Assembly: GCA_003246805.1 (NCBI GenBank)
Contig: QKDG01000059.1
Span: forward strand, 1-8,385
Length of the DNA: 8,385 nucleotides
DNA from: Clostridia bacterium
Lineage (GTDB): Bacteria; Bacillota; Clostridia; Oscillospirales; Ruminococcaceae
Direction of reading: 5' to 3'
In this document: positions 1-5,283 of the stretch, in pieces
Layout of the letters: each line of letters opens with the position of its first letter
Position numbering within the stretch: position 1 is the first letter of the stretch
Notes under the pieces: generated by a model
Seen by the model: only the letters and a program-made list of their open reading frames with translations
Databases searched by the model: none
Told to the model about the DNA's origin: nothing
Made by a program: the position numbers and the translations under genes

Positions 1-393
1 TTATGCTATTATGTTTCCAAAAAGGATTTTAAAGTTAATGAAACAATAACAGTTTCGGCAAGGCTGACTAACGAAACCGAAAATACATTTAAAGTTGGTA
101 TTTTTGATTTAAGCCATCCTGTAAATATTGTTATAATAAAAGACGGAGAAATATGGGGATATGAAGGCAACGACACAGACCTTTGTGCAACAATTAATCA
201 AAATGAAGTTCTTGAAGAAACAGTTTCATATCAATTGACTGAGGCAGGGACATATCAGCTATTCATATTTGCTGACTTCGCTCGTGAAATCAAGGATTTT
301 GAGGACCCTGCAAAAGTGGATAAAAATTTTTTTCACGAGGAATTAGGTAACGTCAGTTTAATGATGGATGTTATAAAAGTTAACGTGCAATAG
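1..393 (+). CDS. C-terminal part of an unrecognised, probably Ig-like-fold protein (5' end outside window)
   Basis: Frame 1 is open from the first base to a TAG at 391-393, giving 130 residues without a convincing internal start, so the gene begins left of the window. The fragment alternates short beta-strand-like stretches with turns: DFKVNETITVSARLTNETE, then VNIVIIKDGEIWGYEG, then YQLTEAGTYQLFIFADF. This pattern of a strand, an asparagine-rich turn and a closing G-T-Y strand resembles immunoglobulin-like domains such as the BsuPI-type fold. The resemblance is by eye and weak. No membrane segment or catalytic motif is visible in this part. The rest of the protein could be a lipoprotein or secreted protein, but its N-terminus cannot be seen. 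I do not recognise the gene and assign no function. Confidence 0.75.
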   Translation, partial: LCYYVSKKDFKVNETITVSARLTNETENTFKVGIFDLSHPVNIVIIKDGEIWGYEGNDTDLCATINQNEVLEETVSYQLTEAGTYQLFIFADFAREIKDFEDPAKVDKNFFHEELGNVSLMMDVIKVNVQ

Positions 394-433
394 AAATATA
401 AGAATTAAATTAGATTTTTTTTATTTTAATCAC

Positions 434-486
434 GTATTTACGGGGGCTTTGCGGTCGCCCCCGTAACCCCTTCGCGCAAAAATATT
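434..486 (+). repeat. GC-rich intergenic hairpin repeat, copy 1
   Basis: The stem ACGGGGGC (440-447) pairs with GCCCCCGT (457-464), 8 bp, around the 9-nt loop TTTGCGGTC. It has a conserved upstream GTATTT and a conserved downstream tail AACCCCTTCGCGCAAAAATA. It is almost identical to copy 2, differing by one extra T after the stem. No T-tract follows the stem, so it does not look like an intrinsic terminator. It is one of five copies in the window. Confidence 0.9.
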
Positions 487-557
487 ATTTTTAGAGAATA
501 TTGATTAAATGTATTTTAGTTTTAGAAAAATACTTTGTTTATAGTAAATGGATTAGA

Positions 558-610
558 GTATTTACGGGGGCTTTGCGGTCGCCCCCGAACCCCTTCGCGC
601 AAAAATAATA
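558..610 (+). repeat. GC-rich intergenic hairpin repeat, copy 2
   Basis: The stem CGGGGGC (565-571) pairs with GCCCCCG (581-587) around the loop TTTGCGGTC. It carries the same leader GTATTTA and tail AACCCCTTCGCGCAAAAATA as copy 1, 124 bases upstream. The match to copy 1 covers about 50 bases. The sequence between the two copies (487-557) is AT-rich and unrelated, so the repeat unit has clear edges. Confidence 0.9.
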
Positions 611-626
611 GTTTTCTTAACTTTTT

Positions 627-656
627 AAGCCCTGCATTTTTGCTGGGCTTTTTTTT
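627..656 (+). terminator. Intrinsic terminator upstream of lepA
   Basis: AAGCCC (627-632) pairs with GGGCTT (645-650). An inner GC/GC pair can form inside the loop, and a run of T to 656 follows. It would end transcription coming from the gene at 1-393 and any readthrough of repeat copies 1 and 2, directly ahead of the lepA promoter. Confidence 0.8.
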
Positions 657-657
657 G

Positions 658-686
658 TTTACAACTTTAAAATTAAATGGTATAAT
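658..686 (+). promoter_or_regulatory. Sigma-A-type promoter for lepA-hemW
   Basis: A -35 box TTTACA (658-663, 5/6 match to TTGACA) and a perfect -10 box TATAAT (681-686) are separated by 17 nt. This predicts a start near 693 and a leader of about 55 nt. It lies immediately after the preceding terminator and is the only strong promoter-like match on the + strand ahead of lepA. Confidence 0.75.
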
Positions 687-733
687 AAATTGTTAATCTA
701 AAATGAAAATAAAGTTTTTTTCTATAAATTTAT

Positions 734-740
734 GAGGTGA
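734..740 (+). promoter_or_regulatory. Ribosome binding site fixing the lepA TTG start
   Basis: GAGGTGA lies 6 nt before the TTG at 747. No ATG or GTG in this frame is as well placed, and the protein aligned from this TTG begins with the usual short LepA N-terminus (MSKRQENIRNFCIIAHIDHG). The non-ATG start is therefore well supported. Confidence 0.8.
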
Positions 741-746
741 TTTTGT

Positions 747-2555
747 TTGTCAAAAAGGCAGGAGAATATAAGGAATTTTTGCATTATAGCACATATTGAC
801 CACGGGAAGTCTACACTTGCGGACAGGATATTAGAGCAGACATTTACTGTTTCTCAACGTGAGATGGCCGACCAGCTGTTGGATAATATGGATATTGAGC
901 GTGAGCGTGGCATTACAATCAAGGCACGTGCAGTCAAGCTTAATTATAAGGCTGACAATGGTGAGGTTTATACCTTTAATTTAATTGATACACCAGGACA
1001 TGTTGACTTTAACTATGAGGTTTCACGTTCTCTTGCTGCGTGCGAGGGGGCAATACTTGTTGTTGACGCTTCTCAGGGAATAGAGGCGCAAACTCTTGCG
1101 AACACTTATCTTGCAATCGAGCATAATCTTGAAGTTCTGCCGGTTGTAAATAAAATTGACCTTCCCTCTGCCGATGCAGAAAGAGCCTGCCACGAAATCG
1201 AAAATGTCATTGGTATTCCGGCAATGGATGCCCCACGAATCTCAGCAAAAATGGGGATAAATATAAAAGAGGTTCTTGAAAGGGTAGTGACGGATATTCC
1301 TGCGCCGTCTGGTGACGAGGATGCTGCTTTGCAGGCTTTGATTTTTGACAGCTATTATGATTCATATAAGGGTGTTATTATTTATGTCAGAATTAAAGAG
1401 GGCTCGGTCAAGGTTGGCGAGCAGATAAAAATGATGGCAACCGGTGCAAAGTTTGATGTTGTTGAGCTAGGGCTGATGGGAGCAACAAGCTTGGTCCCTT
1501 GTAATGAGCTTAAAGCCGGTGATGTTGGATATATCGCTGCTTCAATCAAAAATATTGGAGAAACACGGGTAGGTGACACAGTTACTTCTGTTGAACGCCC
1601 ATGTGCTACGCCCCTGCCTGGCTATAAAAAGGTAAACTCAATGGTGTTTTCGGGTATTTATCCTGTTGATGGCGCAAAATACGGCGACCTTCGTGAAGCG
1701 CTTGAAAAGCTTATGCTCAACGATGCCTCTCTTTCGTTTGAGCCTGAAACCTCAATTGCGCTTGGCTTTGGATTCCGTTGCGGATTTTTAGGGCTTCTTC
1801 ATATGGAAATTATTCAGGAACGACTTGAACGCGAATATAATCTTGAGCTTATCACAACAGCGCCATCTGTTATTTATAAAGTAATATTGACTAACGGGGA
1901 AACAACTTTTATAGATAACCCTACAAATTATCCGGATATAGCAAAAATTCAGTCAGCACACGAGCCTATGGTTAATGCACATATTTTATCCCCCTCAGAT
2001 TTTGTGGGGAATATAATGGAGCTTTGTCAGGACAGGCGAGGTGTTTTTAAGGATATGAAATACCTTGACGAAACAAGAGTTGATTTGCATTATGAGCTGC
2101 CTTTGAATGAAATTGTCTATGATTTTTTTGACGCTTTAAAGTCAAGAACAAAAGGCTATGCATCATTTGATTATGAGATGCTGGGCTATGCTCCTTCAAA
2201 GCTTGTCAAGCTTGACATATTGTTAAACGGTGATATTGTTGACGCACTATCCTTTATAGTTCATGCTGACAAAGCCTATGCAAGGGGGAGAAAAATTGCC
2301 GAAAAATTAAAGGATAATATCCCTCGTCAGCTATTTGAGGTTCCTATTCAGGCTGCAATCGGCGGCAAAGTAATAGCGCGTGAAACAGTCAAGGCAATGC
2401 GTAAGGATGTTCTTGCAAAATGCTATGGCGGTGACATTACCAGAAAGAAAAAGCTGCTCGAAAAACAAAAAGAGGGTAAGAAGAGAATGCGCCAGTTAGG
2501 CTCGGTTGAAGTCCCTCAGGAAGCATTTATGAGTGTTCTCAAGCTTGATGAATAA
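747..2555 (+). CDS. lepA: Elongation factor 4 (LepA), ribosome back-translocating GTPase
   Basis: This is a translational GTPase acting on the ribosome in the cytoplasm. All G motifs are visible: G1 AHIDHGKST (15-23), G2 RGITIK (54-59), G3 DTPGH (81-85), G4 NKID (135-138) and G5 SAK (166-168). Domain II and EF-G-like domains follow. The LepA-specific C-terminal domain includes KGYASFDYE and ARGRKIAEKLKDNIPRQLFE, and the basic tail ends in GSVEVPQEAFMSVLKLDE. At 602 residues it has the normal length and is intact. Translation starts at TTG behind GAGGTGA. hemW follows after 20 nt with its own Shine-Dalgarno site, so the two are probably cotranscribed from the promoter at 658-686. The order lepA-hemW is standard in Firmicutes, where hrcA and dnaK often follow; here they do not. 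Recognition of the family is secure. Confidence 0.98.
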   Translation: MSKRQENIRNFCIIAHIDHGKSTLADRILEQTFTVSQREMADQLLDNMDIERERGITIKARAVKLNYKADNGEVYTFNLIDTPGHVDFNYEVSRSLAACEGAILVVDASQGIEAQTLANTYLAIEHNLEVLPVVNKIDLPSADAERACHEIENVIGIPAMDAPRISAKMGINIKEVLERVVTDIPAPSGDEDAALQALIFDSYYDSYKGVIIYVRIKEGSVKVGEQIKMMATGAKFDVVELGLMGATSLVPCNELKAGDVGYIAASIKNIGETRVGDTVTSVERPCATPLPGYKKVNSMVFSGIYPVDGAKYGDLREALEKLMLNDASLSFEPETSIALGFGFRCGFLGLLHMEIIQERLEREYNLELITTAPSVIYKVILTNGETTFIDNPTNYPDIAKIQSAHEPMVNAHILSPSDFVGNIMELCQDRRGVFKDMKYLDETRVDLHYELPLNEIVYDFFDALKSRTKGYASFDYEMLGYAPSKLVKLDILLNGDIVDALSFIVHADKAYARGRKIAEKLKDNIPRQLFEVPIQAAIGGKVIARETVKAMRKDVLAKCYGGDITRKKKLLEKQKEGKKRMRQLGSVEVPQEAFMSVLKLDE

Positions 2556-2575
2556 TATGATTTAGGAGAACTAAA

Positions 2576-3664
2576 ATGGCAGTCGGTCTTTACATTCATG
2601 TTCCTTTTTGCAGGAGTAAATGCCCTTATTGTGATTTTTACTCGATTTGCTTGTCAGAAAATCAGGAAGCCAGCTATATCGATGCGATTATAAGGAACTT
2701 TAAAAGATATAATGGGACCGAAATAGACAGCATATACTTTGGTGGGGGAACTCCTTCAATTCTATCAGAAAACAGCTTTAACAGAATTTTTGAAGGAATA
2801 AATGAAAGCTTTGTGCTAAAAAATCCTGAGGTTACTATTGAAGCCAACCCCTGTACTGTTGATTATTATAAGCTTGCTTTTTTGCGAAAAGCAGGCTTTA
2901 ACAGAATTTCGTTTGGTGTTCAAAGCTTTAAGGATGACGAACTTAAGGGCTTGGGCAGGCTTCATAGTGGGAAGCAGGCGATTGAGGCTGTTCTTGAAGC
3001 TAAAAGAGCAGGATTTGAAAATATTTCGGTCGATTTGATGCTTGGTATTTTAAAGCAAACGCGTGAAAGCTTGTCATACACTGTTAATGTGCTGTCGGAA
3101 TTACCCCTTAAACATATATCCGCTTATATATTGAAAATTGAAGATAATACGCCCTACAATAGCGACTACGTTGTTAATAATATTCCTAATGAAGATGCCG
3201 TTGCTGATTTGTATATTCAGGCTGTTGATGAGCTTTATTTAAAAGATTTTATTCAATATGAAATTTCAAATTTTTCAAAAAAAGGCTTTGAATGCAAACA
3301 TAACATGAAGTACTGGAACTGTGATGAATATATTGGGATAGGTCCGTCTGCTCACAGCTATTTTAACAATAAGAGATATGCTGTGCCGAAAAGTATTGAA
3401 AGCTTCATAAACAGTGAGTTGCAGGAAGAAATTATAAATGAAGAAACCCCCGGAACCTTTGAGGAAACTGCTATGCTAAATCTCAGATTAGCTAACGGTT
3501 TAAGCAGGCAAGTATGCGAGAGTTTTTCCGTAGATTTTAATCAGATATCAAAAAAAGCCTTGCCTTTAAACAAAGCCGGCTTAGTGGATGTAAGTGATGA
3601 CAGAATTTGCATAACCAAAAAAGGCTTTTTAGTTTCAAACTCAATAATCGCAAGGTTAATTTGA
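2576..3664 (+). CDS. hemW: HemW, radical SAM heme chaperone (coproporphyrinogen III oxidase-like)
   Basis: This 362-residue radical SAM protein has the cluster motif C12-x3-C16-x2-C19 (CRSKCPYC). The motif is followed by D-F, where true HemN enzymes carry a fourth cysteine two residues later. The absence of that Cys points to HemW, a heme-binding chaperone, rather than coproporphyrinogen dehydrogenase. Other family marks are YFGGGTPS (54-61), ANP (90-92), RISFGVQSF (110-118), YEISNFSKKG (228-237), the GIGPSAHSY segment near 254-262, and a C-terminal winged-helix-like region with LNLRLANGL. The ATG start has AGGAG 7 nt upstream and lies 20 nt after lepA. Many databases call such genes hemN. 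Length is typical and nothing appears broken. The downstream terminator is at 3787-3820. Confidence 0.95.
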   Translation: MAVGLYIHVPFCRSKCPYCDFYSICLSENQEASYIDAIIRNFKRYNGTEIDSIYFGGGTPSILSENSFNRIFEGINESFVLKNPEVTIEANPCTVDYYKLAFLRKAGFNRISFGVQSFKDDELKGLGRLHSGKQAIEAVLEAKRAGFENISVDLMLGILKQTRESLSYTVNVLSELPLKHISAYILKIEDNTPYNSDYVVNNIPNEDAVADLYIQAVDELYLKDFIQYEISNFSKKGFECKHNMKYWNCDEYIGIGPSAHSYFNNKRYAVPKSIESFINSELQEEIINEETPGTFEETAMLNLRLANGLSRQVCESFSVDFNQISKKALPLNKAGLVDVSDDRICITKKGFLVSNSIIARLI

Positions 3665-3719
3665 TTTTAAGCTAACCTATGTCAAGATATTATATTTAAG
3701 CTCGTTTAAATATAAATGT

Positions 3720-3767
3720 GTATTTTCGGGGGCTTTGCGGTCGCCCCCGCACCCCTTGCATAAATAA
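3720..3767 (+). repeat. GC-rich intergenic hairpin repeat, copy 3
   Basis: The stem CGGGGGC (3727-3733) pairs with GCCCCCG (3743-3749) around the identical loop TTTGCGGTC. The leader is GTATTTT and the tail CACCCCTTGCATAAATAA, slightly diverged from copies 1 and 2. It lies between the convergent ends of hemW and the small ferredoxin gene. An AT-only inverted repeat (3691-3699 with 3706-3714) sits just upstream. Confidence 0.88.
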
Positions 3768-3786
3768 TTATATTTTTTGCACTTTG

Positions 3787-3820
3787 AGTACCTCTTATTA
3801 AATAAGAGGTACTATTTTTT
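3787..3820 (+). terminator. Intrinsic terminator of lepA-hemW, overlapping the convergent gene's 3' end
   Basis: A perfect inverted repeat spans 3787-3813 and is centred on 3800, so a stem of 11-12 bp with a very small loop can form. The run TTTTTT (3815-3820) follows on the + strand. The other side has no T-tract in the - direction, so it should work mainly for hemW transcripts. The right arm and T-tract coincide with the last codons (E-K-I-V-P-L-I) and stop codon of the - strand ferredoxin gene. Confidence 0.75.
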
Positions 3821-4043
3821 CGTTAAAAAACTCCTCAGCAAAATCCGGCTCAACATTAAAATGCTCACCATTTATCATAACAGCAACACCCTTGCTGCTG
3901 CATTGTTTCATACAAAAGCTGGCTTTAAAAGTGATTTTATCTTTAAAGCAGTTATTTTCAATAAGGGCATTGAATGTCTGAACAATTTTGTATGAACCTT
4001 TTAAATGGCAGGAGCTACCGACACAAACACTAATTTCAAGCAT
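3798..4043 (-). CDS. Thioredoxin-like [2Fe-2S] ferredoxin (NuoE/HndA C-terminal type)
   Basis: This 81-residue protein carries the cysteine spacing of the thioredoxin-fold [2Fe-2S] family: C7-x4-C12 in CVGSSCHLKGS and C44-x3-C48 in CMKQC. That family includes the NuoE 24-kDa subunit and clostridial-type ferredoxins. It lacks the helical N-terminal domain of full NuoE, so it is a free-standing ferredoxin-like domain. C32 is an extra, probably non-ligand cysteine. The ATG at 4041-4043 is preceded by GGAGG (4051-4055) with 7 nt spacing. It is the last gene of the hydrogenase-phosphatase operon, 61 nt after the phosphatase stop. I infer that it passes electrons to or from the hydrogenase-like sensor, or to a partner encoded elsewhere. 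The family call is strong; the partner is not shown by the sequence. Confidence 0.9.
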   Translation of the reverse strand: MLEISVCVGSSCHLKGSYKIVQTFNALIENNCFKDKITFKASFCMKQCSSKGVAVMINGEHFNVEPDFAEEFFNEKIVPLI

Positions 4044-4104
4044 TTATAAACCTCCGCTACATAATAATTTACAAATAGTATAATACTACAAAAAAAATAC
4101 TTAT

Positions 4105-5283
4105 TTAAAAATAGCTGATTTTCACCTTTTTCCCTATTTCATTAAGGCAGGCAGATAATTCATCAATAAGGTGCATTTTTATATTAAAACCAATAGGCAA
4201 ATCAGGGTTTTGATGTGCGGGGTTAATTGCTTTACCCACAAAAAAGTTAATATCTGTGGCTTCTTCAAACAATAGCCTTGCGATACGCGAAGCACCGTCC
4301 TTTTTATAGCTCCATTCCTTATAACGCTCGTTGTCTTTAAGATAATCCTTTGCATATTCAAGAACACGATTTATTGTTATAACTCCCTCGGTCACAAGGT
4401 CAATACCGTCGATGTGTGCGATAGGGGGGATATCAGGCTCTGAATATAAAGAGTTGCTTGTATCAAGCGTTTTTTTAAGAAAATCGGCAGTAAGGGATGA
4501 GGTTGTTCCACCACAAACGATATGCTTGCCCTCTTTTGCAAAGAACAATGACATCATTTTGTTAACATCTTCAGGATTTTGGGGAGGACCAATCATTAAG
4601 TTCATAGGCTTTCGCTTGCGGATTTTTATTGTGCAGGCTGTGGTATCATCACCAGGTTCACCCCCATAAAGTGTATAGCACTGGTTGACAAGCATAGTGC
4701 TTATGGTTTTTGCAGTAAAATCTTTGTCATAGACAGTTTCAAGGAATTCAACGATATCCTTATGCTCCCAGCCAAAATTCAAGGAAGAGCCTATCCCAGC
4801 ATGAACAGCACCATCACTGAAAGTAACAAAAACATCATCTTCTTCAAGAATTATTTTTGATTTGTATATTTTCTTATCACATATAATTTCAAGCATTTGG
4901 GGGAAGTCAACGGATTTCCCGTTTCTGAGCAAAATCACTTTTGGGTTATCGAACTGAATAACCTCAGCTTCCTTGTTATCAATAATATGTATTATTGTAA
5001 AGGTTGAATAAGCAACCTGCCTGACCTTGCAAATAGGCAGGGTTAACGCAATTGTGGAAACACAATCTTCAACAGTAAGCCCGTTTGCCATCATTGTTGA
5101 TATTATTTTTGATGTTAAGGTTGAAAGAATATTTGCCTTAACACCGCTGCCAAGCCCATCTGCAAGAACAATAACCTTAGAATTATCCCCTTGGCTGACA
5201 ATCTCAGTATGGTCACCACAAAGCTGTTCACCTGATTTATTGATGCTTGTAAAACCGATATCAGTACAAAAGCTTTTCATCAC
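4105..5283 (-). CDS. SpoIIE-family PP2C-type serine/threonine phosphatase with extra C-terminal domain
   Basis: Residues 1-222 form a SpoIIE/PP2C-type domain with the metal-binding aspartates in place: CGD (22-24), LADGLGSG (40-47), FSDGAVHAG (155-163) and GDDTT (211-215). This fold removes phosphate from Ser/Thr, classically on STAS-domain anti-anti-sigma factors. Residues 224-392 form a second region I cannot assign. It contains GPPQNPEDVN, HIVCGGTTSS, IDGIDLVTEG and a conserved-looking stretch from DGASRIARLLFEEATD to NPDLPIGFN. No membrane segment or signal peptide is seen, so the protein is probably cytoplasmic. Two starts are possible: GTG at 5283 (AAAGGAG 7 nt upstream) or the adjacent ATG at 5280 (10 nt). 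Either overlaps the hydrogenase gene by 20-23 nt, implying translational coupling. I infer that the hydrogenase-like protein controls this phosphatase. Its substrate is unknown and none is encoded nearby. Confidence 0.9.
   Translation of the reverse strand: MMKSFCTDIGFTSINKSGEQLCGDHTEIVSQGDNSKVIVLADGLGSGVKANILSTLTSKIISTMMANGLTVEDCVSTIALTLPICKVRQVAYSTFTIIHIIDNKEAEVIQFDNPKVILLRNGKSVDFPQMLEIICDKKIYKSKIILEEDDVFVTFSDGAVHAGIGSSLNFGWEHKDIVEFLETVYDKDFTAKTISTMLVNQCYTLYGGEPGDDTTACTIKIRKRKPMNLMIGPPQNPEDVNKMMSLFFAKEGKHIVCGGTTSSLTADFLKKTLDTSNSLYSEPDIPPIAHIDGIDLVTEGVITINRVLEYAKDYLKDNERYKEWSYKKDGASRIARLLFEEATDINFFVGKAINPAHQNPDLPIGFNIKMHLIDELSACLNEIGKKVKISYF

Noticed and set aside
440..464. GGGGGC hairpins read as intrinsic terminators
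   Set aside because: The stems are strong, but no T-tract follows in either direction in any copy. Separate hairpin terminators with T-tracts exist nearby at 627-656, 3787-3820 and 7183-7225.
511..533. AT-rich inverted repeats just upstream of repeat copies 2, 3 and 5 as part of the repeat unit
   Set aside because: Arms at 511-517/527-533, 3691-3699/3706-3714 and 7102-7107/7117-7122 differ in sequence and in distance from the core. Low-complexity AT DNA makes these easily, so I could not show they belong to the element.
434..610. Two nearly identical repeats as the start of a CRISPR array
   Set aside because: There are only two copies here, with a 71-base AT-rich gap. Other copies are scattered singly or in a loose pair, with unequal spacing and no cas genes.
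4076..4088. Short perfect palindrome TAGTATAATACTA between the phosphatase and ferredoxin genes
   Set aside because: It is AT-only apart from two G/C positions, 13 nt long, in a 61-nt AT-rich gap. Such palindromes are expected by chance, and no good -35/-10 pair accompanies it.
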